In this document: positions 8,955 to 18,688 of the stretch, piece by piece
How positions within the stretch are numbered: the first letter of the stretch is position 1
Layout of the letters: each line of letters begins with the position of its first letter
Assembly (NCBI GenBank): GCA_022447545.1
Contig: JAKVBI010000001.1
Coordinates: 146,486 to 210,485, forward strand
DNA length: 64,000 bases
Direction: 5' to 3'
DNA from: Myxococcota bacterium
GTDB taxonomy: Bacteria > Myxococcota_A > UBA9160 > SMWR01
Notes under the pieces: generated by a model
The model's input: only the letters and a program-made list of their open reading frames with translations
The model's database searches: none
What the model was told of the DNA's origin: nothing
Translations under genes and position numbers: made by a program

Positions 8955-9776
8955 TCAGCCGAGCTGGCCGCGTTCGATGGCCCTTGCCGCCACTCCGCCA
9001 CTGGCATCCAACAATTCTCGTGCTCTCAGTTCGTCGAGACCGAGTACTTCCATCACGATGCGAAGACCCCGTTCGCGCAGCTTTCGCGAATTGGGAGTGA
9101 GGTTCGTCATCAGGTTCCCCGACACATAGCCGAGCTTCACCATGACGGTGGTAGACAACAGGTGAAGCACCATCTTTTGGGCCAGGCCGCCCTTCATGCG
9201 TGTCGAACCGGCGATCACCTCGGGACCCACCGTGGGACAGATGGCAATCTCCGCACCCTCGGCGAGAGGCGACTCGGGATCGCAGGTGATCGCAAGGTGC
9301 CGGGCGCCGGACTCCCTGGCGAATTCGATGGCCGACAAGGCAAAGGGCGTATCGCCGCTGGCTGAGATCGCGAGCACCGCGTCTCCATCACGAAGCCCAG
9401 CTGTCATCAGTTTCGTTCGGGCAGCCTCGCCGTCGTCCTCGGCGTCCTCCACGGCGCGAATCAGAGCAGATTCACCGCCCGCGAGAATGGCTCGAACGCG
9501 GCGGGGATCCAGGCCAAAGGTGGGCGGAATCTCCGCAGCATCGAGGGCTCCCATGCGACCACTCGTTCCTGCACCCACGTTGTACCAACACCCGCCGTTG
9601 GCAAGCACTTCCGTCAACGCATCTACGCCCTCGGCAATCGCCGGCAGGACACGCCCCACGGCTTGCCATGCCCGCCCGTCCTGGGCATGGATCAGAGCGA
9701 GAATCTCATCCACACTCCGACTGTCGAGATCGCGCGTCTCCGCCAACACGGCCTCGGTCGGTTTCGACCTTCGCAT
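8955..9776 (-). CDS. murQ: N-acetylmuramic acid 6-phosphate etherase (MurQ)
   Basis: Cleaves the lactyl ether of MurNAc-6-phosphate to give GlcNAc-6-phosphate and D-lactate in peptidoglycan recycling. The 273 residues contain the SIS-domain family signatures: NVGAGTSGRMGALDAAE (about 66-82), SASGDTPFAL, and the stretch ending GPEVIAGSTRMKGGLAQK. The protein is some 20-25 residues shorter than E. coli MurQ, mainly at the C-terminus. ATG at 9776 lacks a clear ribosome site. The gene stands alone, convergent with gcdH and divergent from mutS2 (71 bases). No anmK or murP is adjacent. Confidence 0.95.
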   Translation of the reverse strand: MRRSKPTEAVLAETRDLDSRSVDEILALIHAQDGRAWQAVGRVLPAIAEGVDALTEVLANGGCWYNVGAGTSGRMGALDAAEIPPTFGLDPRRVRAILAGGESALIRAVEDAEDDGEAARTKLMTAGLRDGDAVLAISASGDTPFALSAIEFARESGARHLAITCDPESPLAEGAEIAICPTVGPEVIAGSTRMKGGLAQKMVLHLLSTTVMVKLGYVSGNLMTNLTPNSRKLRERGLRIVMEVLGLDELRARELLDASGGVAARAIERGQLG

Positions 9777-9847
9777 TTGAATCGTTTCGGCCGATGGGCG
9801 GTTGCAATGAACGCCACAGTCGTCTCATCTCGCTCGGAGAACCACCG

Positions 9848-12292
9848 GTGAGTTTCAGCGTCTCGCAAAGAACCCTCGAACATCTCGGATGGACTCAGGT
9901 TCTTGCCCGACTGGGTGGTCTGACCCGAACTCCGGGAGGACGCAGAGCCGTGATGGGAGCCCCGGCCGAGGAGCCTCGGGACGAGTTCCCCAAGCCTGAC
10001 GATCAAACCCGCTCGACTCTCCTGGAGACTCCGGACGAAGCCGTGGCCGGCCTGCTCGAAGAGACCGCCGAGGCGCTGGCCCTGCTCGCCGAGCAGGGCT
10101 CTCCCCCCCTCGGAGGGATCGGCGAGATCTCCGATGCGCTCGGCCACGCCCGCAAAGGCGGAATCCTGACCCCCCGAGAATTGACGGAACTCGGTTCGAC
10201 GCTGACTGCCACGCGAAGGGTTCAAGAATTCATCGGCAGCCGGACCGAGCAGGCTCCCCGCCTGGCTCGCCACGTCGAAGCCATCGGTGATTTTCGGTCT
10301 CTCGAGGTCGAGATCGACGCCACCTTCACACCCGACGGAGAAATTCGCGACGAAGCCTCCTCGGTACTGGCGCGCACACGCGCCCAAGTGCGCAGCCTCG
10401 AATCCTCCATCCAGAACAACCTGGGCGATCTGCTTCGAAATCCAAGGGTCCAAGAACGGCTATCGGACCGGTACTTCACCATTCGCAATGACCGCTATGT
10501 CCTGCCCGTACGCGCTGAATCACGCCAGGGCTTCGGCGGGATCGTCCACGATGCGTCGAGTACCGGGGCCACGTTGTTCATCGAACCCCAGCAACTCGTC
10601 GAATTGAACAATCGACTCAAACAGGCGGAAATGGAGATCGAACGCGAAATTCGCCGCATCCTGCGCGAGTTATCGGAAGATGCCGCTCTCATCGCGGATG
10701 ACATCGAGCGCTCAATCCTATCGATCACCGCCATCGACCTCGCCTTCGCCCGCGGGACCCTTGCCCAACAAACCGATGCAACCTGCCCAGAGGTTCTCGA
10801 CGAGGGTGTCATCCACCTGACACAACTCCGTCACCCACTCCTCGAATCTGCGGATGCGGTACCCAACGACATCGGTCTCGGCAGGGGGCATCGAGTGCTC
10901 GTCCTTTCCGGTCCCAATGCCGGGGGTAAGACCGTGGCCATGACTGCCGTTGCCCTGGCGGTCCTCTTCGTTCGCGCCGGCCTGTTCGTACCGGCAGGAC
11001 CCGGGTCACGAATCGATCGCGTGACGGCGCTGTACGCCGATATCGGAGACGCGCAGGACATTCGCGAGAGCCTCTCGACATTTTCCGCACATCTCGCCAA
11101 CCTCGCGGCAATCGTCGACCGTGCCGACGGCCACTCCCTCGTCATCCTGGATGAAATCGGTGTTGGAACGGATCCACTCGAGGGCTCCGCCCTCGCCCAG
11201 GCAACCCTCGAGGCACTGGCCAACGCCGACTCGCGAGTTCTCGCCACCACTCACTACAGCCTTCTCAAGGAGATGGCCGACGTGGACCCGCGCTTCGAAA
11301 ATGCCAGCATGCTGTTCGACGAACAGACCCTCGAACCGACCTACCGACTCAAGATCGGCACCCCCGGCGCCTCTTCGGCCACGAACCTCGCTGCGCGCAT
11401 GGGCCTGCGCCCGGATGTCGTGGAGCGAGCCATCGACCTTCTCGACCGCGATGACCGGCCTCTGGACCGAATGCTCACCGAACTCGCCAGCAGCCGGGAT
11501 GGTCTGGAACAAGAGCGTCGGCGAGCCCACCAGGCACGGCTGGAGAGCGAAGCCGAACGCGATGCCCACCAGAGAATGCTCCAAGAACTCAAGCAGAAGC
11601 GCACCCAACTCTTCGAAAACATGCGCTCGGAACTACAGGAGAGATTTCGTGATGCTCACGGGCAGATCGCCGCGGTGATTCGCGATCTGCAACGCGGCGG
11701 GACTGCCCCCGACGCGGCGCACGCGCGGGAGCAGATCCTGACACTGGAGGAACACGTACGGGAACAGGCGGCCTCGGAAAGCCCACCCCCCGAGACCGAA
11801 GGCGCCGGTACACCCATCAATTGGGAGACCGCTCGCGTTGGCGATCGGGTCCGACTCCTCGGTGGAGCGCGAGCCCGCCTGACGAGCACCCCCGATCGCC
11901 GAGGGCGCGTCGGACTCCAAACCGGGAGTGCCCGCATCGAAGTCCCTGCTGAACGCGTCGTCTCGATCGAGGACGATTCAAGCGCCCCGATACAGAGCCC
12001 GACGATCCATCACGCCCAACCGAGCCCCGAATCCGACAGCGAATGGCTCAGCTCCCAGCGCTGTGACCTCCGCGGACTGCGTGTGGACGAGGCCCTCGAC
12101 GAACTTGGCCACGCCATCGATAGAGCCATTGCCAGAAATCACAGCCAGCTCTTGATCGTTCACGGTATCGGAACCGGCGCTTTGCGAGAAGCCGTGCGTA
12201 CGAATCTCACAACCCACCCTCTGGTCCTCAGATTCGCTGGTGCGGAAGCAAACGAAGGCGGGCCAGGTGCAACGGTCGCCAACTTGCGATGA
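9848..12292 (+). CDS. mutS2: Endonuclease/ribosome-collision factor MutS2
   Basis: MutS-family ATPase. In Bacillus it recognises collided ribosomes and uses its Smr domain in rescue; in other bacteria it suppresses recombination. The 814 residues contain the core and lever region (about 1-310), an ATPase domain with Walker A GPNAGGKT, LDEIGVGTDPLEG and a TTHY motif, a long coiled coil (about 530-650), a KOW-like segment (about 670-710), and a C-terminal Smr domain with CDLRG and HGIGTGALR, the usual nuclease-associated motifs. The start is GTG at 9848 with GGAG eight bases upstream; the open frame extends further upstream only through unlikely sequence. It overlaps an in-frame ATG of the next gene. 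Confidence 0.95.
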   Translation: MSFSVSQRTLEHLGWTQVLARLGGLTRTPGGRRAVMGAPAEEPRDEFPKPDDQTRSTLLETPDEAVAGLLEETAEALALLAEQGSPPLGGIGEISDALGHARKGGILTPRELTELGSTLTATRRVQEFIGSRTEQAPRLARHVEAIGDFRSLEVEIDATFTPDGEIRDEASSVLARTRAQVRSLESSIQNNLGDLLRNPRVQERLSDRYFTIRNDRYVLPVRAESRQGFGGIVHDASSTGATLFIEPQQLVELNNRLKQAEMEIEREIRRILRELSEDAALIADDIERSILSITAIDLAFARGTLAQQTDATCPEVLDEGVIHLTQLRHPLLESADAVPNDIGLGRGHRVLVLSGPNAGGKTVAMTAVALAVLFVRAGLFVPAGPGSRIDRVTALYADIGDAQDIRESLSTFSAHLANLAAIVDRADGHSLVILDEIGVGTDPLEGSALAQATLEALANADSRVLATTHYSLLKEMADVDPRFENASMLFDEQTLEPTYRLKIGTPGASSATNLAARMGLRPDVVERAIDLLDRDDRPLDRMLTELASSRDGLEQERRRAHQARLESEAERDAHQRMLQELKQKRTQLFENMRSELQERFRDAHGQIAAVIRDLQRGGTAPDAAHAREQILTLEEHVREQAASESPPPETEGAGTPINWETARVGDRVRLLGGARARLTSTPDRRGRVGLQTGSARIEVPAERVVSIEDDSSAPIQSPTIHHAQPSPESDSEWLSSQRCDLRGLRVDEALDELGHAIDRAIARNHSQLLIVHGIGTGALREAVRTNLTTHPLVLRFAGAEANEGGPGATVANLR

Positions 12293-12366
12293 GTAACCGG
12301 GCAGGCGAACGGGGATCTTCCGGGTACCCTCACCATCAGACCCGGAACTCCTTGGAGGGTAGAAAC

Positions 12367-12786
12367 GTGCGTGCCCGCAAGAGCCCTTCAGCACGGCGAT
12401 TTGCGTCCGTTCGTCGCCTGTTGGCGATTCTTCTGCTGGGTATGGTCGCCTGTGCAGGGAGCACCGAGCGGTCCATGGAGGTCACCGCGACGGCCTACAA
12501 CTCGCTCCCGCAACAGACCAACGACGACCCCCGACTCGCCGCGTGGGGAGACATTCTGCGGCCGGGCACGAAGTCCATCGCCGTATCGCGTGATCTCCTC
12601 GAACTCGGCCTCGGCCGCGGCGTGCGCGTGAAAATCGAGGGCTTGGAGGGCGAGTACGTCGTACTCGACAAGATGGCCCGGCGTTGGACGAAGAAGATCG
12701 ACATCTACATGGGCACGGACGTGGCGGCGGCCCGACGATGGGGCAAGAAAAAAGTTCGAATCACCTGGAAGGAAAAGAGTCCGTAG
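12367..12786 (+). CDS. Small lipoprotein with a 3D (RlpA-like) domain
   Basis: 139 residues. The N-terminus is basic, followed by LLAILLLGMVACAG, a probable lipoprotein signal with Cys as the first mature residue. The rest is a compact 3D domain: VTATAYNS, a conserved Gly-Asp, VLDKM and KIDIYMG, holding the three aspartates for which the family is named. This double-psi barrel occurs in RlpA and MltA-like enzymes that act on peptidoglycan. GTG at 12367 follows GGAGG at good spacing; an in-frame ATG at 12289 overlapping the mutS2 stop would add 26 residues and hide the signal peptide. It may regulate or cleave cell wall in the periplasm, but no activity is shown. Confidence 0.75.
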   Translation: MRARKSPSARRFASVRRLLAILLLGMVACAGSTERSMEVTATAYNSLPQQTNDDPRLAAWGDILRPGTKSIAVSRDLLELGLGRGVRVKIEGLEGEYVVLDKMARRWTKKIDIYMGTDVAAARRWGKKKVRITWKEKSP

Positions 12787-12810
12787 AGGGCAGCTGATGG
12801 GCGCCCCGAG

Positions 12811-14160
12811 TCAACAAGCCATGATACGCCTAGCAGTGCGTTCCCCCGACGCCACGGCCGCCTCCCGCGACGGCCCCATCAAATAGTCGCCTGCGAGAAA
12901 GACACGTCGCCCTCGTGCCTGTTGGTCGTCGAAAATGCGCTCGAGTCTCGCAATCAAGCGATAGTGACCGACACCGAAATGCGGCACGGCATCGTCGATG
13001 CGTACGAGTCGGGACCAATCCACCGCACGCGCAGCGGCGGGGTCAAAGGACTGAAGCGCGCTCAGCATCTCCTGAGTCACCTGTTCGTTGGACACGCCCT
13101 GTCTGGATTCACTCCATGCCCCGGTGGCCCGTAGGGTCGCGATCCCATGGCCCTCGGGAGCCCGGCCGTCTCTTGCTGCGGGTTCGAACAGCACGGTCTC
13201 CAACGGAGAACCTTCGTCCCGGGACAGTTGAACAAGCTTGGACTGTGAGTAGAGGGGGCGCCTGAGCGCACAACACAGAACGATCGAAGAAGTGAATCGG
13301 ACTTCACTCAGCGCGTCACGCTCGCCAATCGAGAGCAGGGGCGATGCGATTCGGAGGGCTTCGGCTGGTGAAGTCGCCACGACCACGGCATCCGCCTGCC
13401 GAGACAATTCCTTTTGCGCGCCGGTGTCCGAGTCTTCACGAAAGATGACGCGAACGCCGGGCCGCTTTCGCTGAGCGAGCCTGTTCACCTCGGCTCCATA
13501 ACGAACGGAAAGCCTACCTGCAACGAATTGAGGGAGCTCGTCGAATGCAGCTCTCAGCGCTCCGTGTCGCTCTCGTCCCTCGTGAAGCAAAGTCCGGAGA
13601 AAAAGTACGCGGCTCGTCTCCCGGGCATCTCCGAGCGAACATCGTGTGACCATGGGTGCCATCCAGCGATCGAGCACACTGTTCCCGAAATAGAGTCGAC
13701 CAAAATCCTCGAGGCTTCGATCGTCGAGAGCGGGTGCGAATTCCGGCGCGTCCCAATCGAGCTGCTGCGAATAACGCGCAATTAGCCTGGACATCCGCAT
13801 CAGTCGAAGAGCATGAAGCCTCCGTACCCCTCGTATGCGTGCGACCCCCCAACGGCTTCTCGCGTCGACCTCGAACGTTCGGCCTCGTTGGACCATGGAG
13901 GTGAGCATGGGTCGCAGGGGAAGCAGCTCACTGCCCAAGCCCACTTCAGCGATCCATTCGAGTAGCTGATCATCGGCCATTGAAAGTCCAGGCGGGCCGA
14001 TGTCGAACGCATAGCCACCTTCTCGATAGGTGGTCAAACGCCCGCCCGCGCTGTCTGCTCGCTCGAGTACGGTGACTTCGAAACCCTTGGACTGTAAACG
14101 CCAGGCTGCAGCGAGACCTGCGAGACCCGAGCCCACGACGACGACGCGACCCCCGTTCAT
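12811..14160 (-). CDS. FAD-dependent amine oxidase / protoporphyrinogen oxidase-like protein
   Basis: 449 residues. The N-terminal Rossmann motif VVVVGSGLAGLAAAWRL binds FAD, followed by the ERADSAGGRL segment, and the C-terminal FLAGDYLMGPSREAAVASG closes the flavin site. This is the layout of monoamine oxidase, phytoene desaturase and HemG/HemY-type enzymes. The substrate cannot be assigned. I chose ATG at 14160, right before the FAD motif; an ATG at 14208 would add 16 residues and overlap the HAD phosphatase gene. The gene lies immediately downstream of that phosphatase on the same strand, and the pair is probably co-transcribed. Confidence 0.8.
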   Translation of the reverse strand: MNGGRVVVVGSGLAGLAAAWRLQSKGFEVTVLERADSAGGRLTTYREGGYAFDIGPPGLSMADDQLLEWIAEVGLGSELLPLRPMLTSMVQRGRTFEVDARSRWGVARIRGVRRLHALRLMRMSRLIARYSQQLDWDAPEFAPALDDRSLEDFGRLYFGNSVLDRWMAPMVTRCSLGDARETSRVLFLRTLLHEGRERHGALRAAFDELPQFVAGRLSVRYGAEVNRLAQRKRPGVRVIFREDSDTGAQKELSRQADAVVVATSPAEALRIASPLLSIGERDALSEVRFTSSIVLCCALRRPLYSQSKLVQLSRDEGSPLETVLFEPAARDGRAPEGHGIATLRATGAWSESRQGVSNEQVTQEMLSALQSFDPAAARAVDWSRLVRIDDAVPHFGVGHYRLIARLERIFDDQQARGRRVFLAGDYLMGPSREAAVASGERTARRIMAC

Positions 14161-14188
14161 CGCGCATTCCCAACCGCGAGGAGCGCAC

Positions 14189-14860
14189 TCATCGCAACAT
14201 CTCCTCAAGACCAGCCGTCACATCGTGCAACGTAGTAAAGGACCGATAGGCGACCTCCCGAGCCTCCAATGCAGTCGCCAGGGAATCCTTTGCGAAGATC
14301 GTATCCGCAGCGAGGGCACCGCACAGGTCGGAAACTCTGCCGTTGCCTATGTGAACGACCCTCACTCCAGGGTGCTCGTTTCGGTACTCCCGAATTCGAC
14401 TCGCCTTACACGTTCCCGTGCCACAACCACATTCGGGGTCGGGAAAACCCACAGCGATCTGCCACCGCCCATCTCCGTAGCGCAATCGATTCGCCTCGTA
14501 ATCGAACTGGACCCCATGGATCTCCTGCAATCGATCGAGATTGTAATCGAAACCATCCGAGAGAATTCGAAATGGAACCCCACTCCGTTCGCACCACGTC
14601 AACAACGCGCGGGCCCCTGGGTCGAGCTCCACCGTGTGAAGAAATACGTCGAGTTCGCGCTCTGGTAGTGGCAGGCGGTCGAGCACCTCGAGGTTGTAGT
14701 CCCAGGCCGTCAACTCACCGCTCTCATACCGCGCCCAGGCCCTCGGCTGCCGGTCGGCAGCGTGGATGCGGGCCAGTGTCGAGCCCACGTCCTGCACGGA
14801 GAAGGTTCCGTCGAAGTCACAGAAGACTGCCAGTTCAGGTGAGCCCGGGTGCGAAGCCAT
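14189..14860 (-). CDS. MtnX-like HAD-IB phosphatase
   Basis: 223 residues. CDFDGTFSVQDVGSTL carries the HAD nucleophile and acid Asp pair, and HIGNGRVSDLCGA is the motif III/IV region. The order resembles MtnX (2-hydroxy-3-keto-5-methylthiopentenyl-1-phosphate phosphatase) and phosphoserine phosphatases. A Cys cluster, ECGCGTGTCK at about 155-165, is a feature of several MtnX-like proteins and may hold metal. The start is ATG at 14860; no ribosome site is seen. The gene is divergent from the homocysteine methyltransferase gene, with only 23 bases between start codons. Methionine salvage is an attractive but unproven link. Confidence 0.75.
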   Translation of the reverse strand: MASHPGSPELAVFCDFDGTFSVQDVGSTLARIHAADRQPRAWARYESGELTAWDYNLEVLDRLPLPERELDVFLHTVELDPGARALLTWCERSGVPFRILSDGFDYNLDRLQEIHGVQFDYEANRLRYGDGRWQIAVGFPDPECGCGTGTCKASRIREYRNEHPGVRVVHIGNGRVSDLCGALAADTIFAKDSLATALEAREVAYRSFTTLHDVTAGLEEMLR

Positions 14861-14883
14861 CGGCGCGAGAGTATAACCACAGG

Positions 14884-15789
14884 GTGGCGAGAGCCGATGC
14901 TTTGCGCGAATGCTTGGAAAATCGCCGACTGCTCCTGTTGGATGGCGCGACGGGCACGGAATTGGAGCGGCGCGGTGCCCCGTGCAGCCTGCCCCTCTGG
15001 TCGGCTTCCAGCTTGATCGAAGATCCCGGTCTGGTCGCAGACATTCACGCCGCCTATGCCCGCTCCGGGGCACAGGTCCTCACGGCCAACACCTTCCGGA
15101 CACAACGCCGGTCGCTCTCACGCGGGGGTATGGACCCGGATCTTGCAGCCGAGCTCACCCAAAAAGCCGTCGACCTGGCCCGTGAGGGGAGCCTCCTGAG
15201 CCCCGATCGAGAGTGCTTCGTGCTCGGCTCGGCGGCTCCACTGGAAGACTGCTTCCAGCCCGAACGTGTCCCTGAGGACCGAGCGCTCGAGATCGAGCAC
15301 GGCGAGCACGCCCGTCACCTGAGAAACGCCGGCGTCGACGGCATCCTGGTGGAAACCATGAACACTCTTCGCGAGGCCGTCGCAGCCACTCGCGCAGCGC
15401 GGGCCACGGGGCTCCCAACTCTGGTGAGCTTCACCTGCGGCGCGCGGGCCCAGCTCCTTTCCGGTGAACCCCTGGCCGCTTCCTTGGCAACGGTCATACG
15501 AGAAGGCGCCGAAGCCGTGATGGTCAATTGTCTGCCCGCGAGCGACGTCGGAATCTGCCTCCAGGACCTGCGGAACACACAGCGCCCCTTCGGCGCCTAC
15601 CCCAACCTGGGCGCTCCCGGAGGCACTCCCGATGAGCCGCGCTCTGCCCCGTGCAGTCCAGTGGAGCTCGGGCGATACGCACAGTCCTGGATCGCTTCGG
15701 GCGCGACTCTGGTCGGGGGGTGCTGCGGCACCACACCCGACCACATCGCCGCTCTCGCGAACTCCCGGCGAACGAAATTCGAACGATGA
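14884..15789 (+). CDS. Homocysteine S-methyltransferase family protein
   Basis: Transfers a methyl group to homocysteine, usually from S-methylmethionine, betaine or a corrinoid. The 301 residues have the barrel signature LLLDGATGTELERRG at the N-terminus and the three zinc cysteines: one in MVNCLPAS and two in VGGCCGTTPDHI at the C-terminus. There is no cobalamin or folate domain, so it is the short MmuM-like type and not MetH. GTG at 14884 begins the conserved region; the ribosome site is poor and the upstream space before the divergent phosphatase is only 23 bases. The methyl donor cannot be assigned. Confidence 0.85.
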   Translation: MARADALRECLENRRLLLLDGATGTELERRGAPCSLPLWSASSLIEDPGLVADIHAAYARSGAQVLTANTFRTQRRSLSRGGMDPDLAAELTQKAVDLAREGSLLSPDRECFVLGSAAPLEDCFQPERVPEDRALEIEHGEHARHLRNAGVDGILVETMNTLREAVAATRAARATGLPTLVSFTCGARAQLLSGEPLAASLATVIREGAEAVMVNCLPASDVGICLQDLRNTQRPFGAYPNLGAPGGTPDEPRSAPCSPVELGRYAQSWIASGATLVGGCCGTTPDHIAALANSRRTKFER

Positions 15790-15835
15790 TCGAACCCGAC
15801 CTCCGCTGGAACTCATGCCCGATTACGCAGAACCG

Positions 15836-17158
15836 TCAGGAAGGACCAAGAGGCTTGTTACGGTAACGCGGTTCATCGACACCGAACATGACCATCACAA
15901 GAGCACAAGCCTGAAAAGCAAATGCGATCCAGAAGAGAATCGAATAGGAGAAAGCCGAGGCAATGAAACCGCCAGCAACAGCCCCGATGGCGGCCACCGC
16001 CTGAGCGGCCGAATTCGCCACCGCGATTCGCATGGGAAGGTTCCGACGAGATCCGAACTCGAGCATCATGTTTCTCGATGTGAATTCAAATCCCCCAATG
16101 CCGGCACCCAGGACTGCGAAGGCCATCAGAAGGCCCGAATAGTCGGAACTCTGAATGAGCATGACCGCTGCCAGCATCCAACTGGAAAGCGAGAGCAGGA
16201 ATGCAAAGCGAAAGCCGCGACGATCCGCGAGTGCCCCCCAGCCGAGGTTCGTCACACTCTGGGACATCACGAATGCCGCGGTGAGTACGCCCAACTCATC
16301 GCCGTCGAGACCAATCCTCTGCTCTGCGTAGATGATATAGAACGGAACGGCCATCTGCCCGATGGTCCCCAAAGCACGTGCGAGGAAGTACCGCGTAAAG
16401 CTTCGATCGGAACGAAGGAGTTCTGGCAACTCGCGCAGGCGTTGTGAAAAGCTCGATGGAACACGAACGTCCGGACTCGCAGGTTCGCGAATGAACAAGA
16501 GCGTGACGAGCCCCAAGCTGGTCAGCGCGAAAGCCACCAGAAACGTGGTCGCATAGCCATTGCCCAGGACGTTGGTCTCCACCAGGGCTCGCCCGGCAAA
16601 CACTGCGACCAGAGAAGCGGTGATTCCCGAGGCCGCAGTGCGCAGGCCGAGCAGAATGCCCCGTTGCTTTACTGGGATCACTTTGGAGATCACCATGTTG
16701 AACACGACACCCTGGATTCCGCCAAAGAAGCCGAATAGGCCCAGAAACAACCAGCTGGCCAGGAGTCTGAACGGATCTGGGAGTAACAGACCTGCGAGCC
16801 CAAGGCCGAGGATCTGCAATCGCATCAACACGCCGTTCCACATCCCCACACCCAGAACCCGAGGGCGGTGCTCGATCAGGAGTGCCCCGAGCAACGGGGA
16901 CAGCAGATTTCCCAGATATTGGAAGGCGCGCGCCGCACCCACGGCGGCATCGGAGCCTGTGAAATCGAAGATGTAGGCTGGAAGGAAAGTGGGCGCATTG
17001 AGAATCCTCATGCCTGTCTGGCCGAGCAGACCGTGCCCGAGCGTGGCCAGGTAGTTTCGGCGCAAATCCCTTTGGACCTGCGCCTGAAAATCATTCTCCG
17101 AGGTGGTCTCATTCACCGGAAGACCTACTTCCTCGTCCGTCGGGAGCGCCGGCTTCAT
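15836..17158 (-). CDS. MFS transporter
   Basis: 440 residues with about twelve hydrophobic membrane segments in two halves, separated by a cytoplasmic loop near residue 215 (the stretch RVPSSFSQRLRELPELLRS). The first 40 residues are acidic, soluble and probably disordered. It belongs to the major facilitator superfamily; no substrate motif is recognisable. ATG at 17158 begins inside the 3' end of folC (50-base overlap), so co-expression with folC is likely. A longer in-frame start at 17317 would lie wholly within folC and is less likely. Confidence 0.85.
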   Translation of the reverse strand: MKPALPTDEEVGLPVNETTSENDFQAQVQRDLRRNYLATLGHGLLGQTGMRILNAPTFLPAYIFDFTGSDAAVGAARAFQYLGNLLSPLLGALLIEHRPRVLGVGMWNGVLMRLQILGLGLAGLLLPDPFRLLASWLFLGLFGFFGGIQGVVFNMVISKVIPVKQRGILLGLRTAASGITASLVAVFAGRALVETNVLGNGYATTFLVAFALTSLGLVTLLFIREPASPDVRVPSSFSQRLRELPELLRSDRSFTRYFLARALGTIGQMAVPFYIIYAEQRIGLDGDELGVLTAAFVMSQSVTNLGWGALADRRGFRFAFLLSLSSWMLAAVMLIQSSDYSGLLMAFAVLGAGIGGFEFTSRNMMLEFGSRRNLPMRIAVANSAAQAVAAIGAVAGGFIASAFSYSILFWIAFAFQACALVMVMFGVDEPRYRNKPLGPS

Positions 17159-18512
17159 ACTCGGCGGGGTTGGCTTCCCGCCATACGCTTCGGGCAATGC
17201 CCGCAAGATAGACAGAACCCGTGATGCACAAGCAGTCCGAGGATCCGAGGCCCTGAATGGCCTCATGGACTGCAGTTCGGGGATCCCGCACAATCGAAAT
17301 CGGGATGTTCGGGGCATGCGATCGAACTCGCGACGCCATCGCGTCGACCGGTAGCGAACGAGTCGATTCCGCCAGAGTGACCGTAACCGCGCTCGCGTGA
17401 GGCATGAGTTCGCTCACGACGGCATCGATGTCCTTGTCGGCGCTCAGAGACAAAACGAAACGAACATGGTGCTCGTGCTCTCTCGGCAGAGATCTCAAGA
17501 CAGCGGCAAGTTCTCGCGCCGAGGCCCGTGTGTGCGCACTATCCACCAACACCCAAGGAGATCCCGACAACCGCTCGACGCGCCCGGGTAGAACCACCGT
17601 CTCGAGTGCAGAGACTGCACTTTCAGCCAAGACGGATTCCACCACGAGATGCGAACGGCGAACACAGGCGAAGGCCAACGCGGCATTCTCCGCCTGATGG
17701 GCGCCCAGTACGGGCAGGACGGCCTCGACCTGCTGCGGGGAGTCGTCGATGCGAATCCGCCGCCCCCAGTGGTCGAGGGCATGCGTCACGCGAAAATCCC
17801 GCCCGAGTTCGGCAAGCGGCGCGCCGAGTTCATCTGCTCTTGAACGAACGACCTCCGCAGCTGAGGGATGCAGTGGACCCATGACCGCGGGAACACCCGG
17901 CTTGAGAATCCCAGCCTTCTCTCCCGCAATCGCCGCCAGGGTGTCCCCCAGTTTGTCGGTGTGCTCGAGTTCGATCTGGGTCACACAGGTAACCACGGAA
18001 TCCAACTCGTTGGTCGAGTCGAGACGGCCGCCCAGGCCCACCTCCATCACCGCGCAATCCACCCCCGCCTCTCGAAAGATCAACCACGCAGCAGCGGTCG
18101 TCGCATCGAAGAATGAGGGAACTGCGCTGGAGTCACTTCGCCTGAGTTCATCGATGTGGGGGCGCAGTCGGTCGACGGCAACTGCAAGGTCGGCTGGTCT
18201 CACTGGCGCGCCATCCACCCGAAAGCGCTCCGTCCAGTCCTCTAGGTGGGGCGAGGTGAACGTTCCCACGCGAACTCCTGCGCCGAGCAACAACGCCTCG
18301 GAGAACAACGCAGTCGATCCCTTGCCCTTGGAGCCAGCGATGTGAAGAGCTGGAAAGCCGCGCTGGGGATTCCCGAGTCGATCGAGCAGGCCCTGGATCG
18401 CCTCGAGGCCCAGACGTGTGTAGGGAAGCGTCGACTGCTTCTCGAGGTTGATGAGGCCCTCAAGGTACCGCGCCGCGTCTTCGGCGGTTTCGATGGGTCG
18501 ACTGTTCGACAT
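17109..18512 (-). CDS. folC: Bifunctional folylpolyglutamate synthase / dihydrofolate synthase (FolC)
   Basis: Mur-ligase-type enzyme that adds glutamate to folates. The 467 residues contain the P-loop HIAGSKGKGSTAL (about 50-62), the conserved TFTSPHLEDWTERF, VGLGGRLDSTNEL, the catalytic-loop HTDKLG, GEKAGILKPG, and the C-terminal Mur ligase domain with LVDSAHTRAS, whose central His is typical. ATG at 18512 has an AGG ribosome site; an upstream in-frame start at 18554 is possible. No accD is adjacent. It is followed by the overlapping MFS gene. Confidence 0.93.
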   Translation of the reverse strand: MSNSRPIETAEDAARYLEGLINLEKQSTLPYTRLGLEAIQGLLDRLGNPQRGFPALHIAGSKGKGSTALFSEALLLGAGVRVGTFTSPHLEDWTERFRVDGAPVRPADLAVAVDRLRPHIDELRRSDSSAVPSFFDATTAAAWLIFREAGVDCAVMEVGLGGRLDSTNELDSVVTCVTQIELEHTDKLGDTLAAIAGEKAGILKPGVPAVMGPLHPSAAEVVRSRADELGAPLAELGRDFRVTHALDHWGRRIRIDDSPQQVEAVLPVLGAHQAENAALAFACVRRSHLVVESVLAESAVSALETVVLPGRVERLSGSPWVLVDSAHTRASARELAAVLRSLPREHEHHVRFVLSLSADKDIDAVVSELMPHASAVTVTLAESTRSLPVDAMASRVRSHAPNIPISIVRDPRTAVHEAIQGLGSSDCLCITGSVYLAGIARSVWREANPAEYEAGAPDGRGSRSSGE

Positions 18513-18688
18513 TGCCACTACCTGAGGCTGATCCCATTCGGTGGCTGACCCCATTCGCGAGATCCAAAAGTCGCCCTCCGGGCAGGATCATCGAGATCAC
18601 CCGAACTACGACATCACGCGGTGACCGGGGACCCATTCAATGCGCCGCACGCTTGAAACGGATCCTCACATCGAGTTCAGCCATACGC

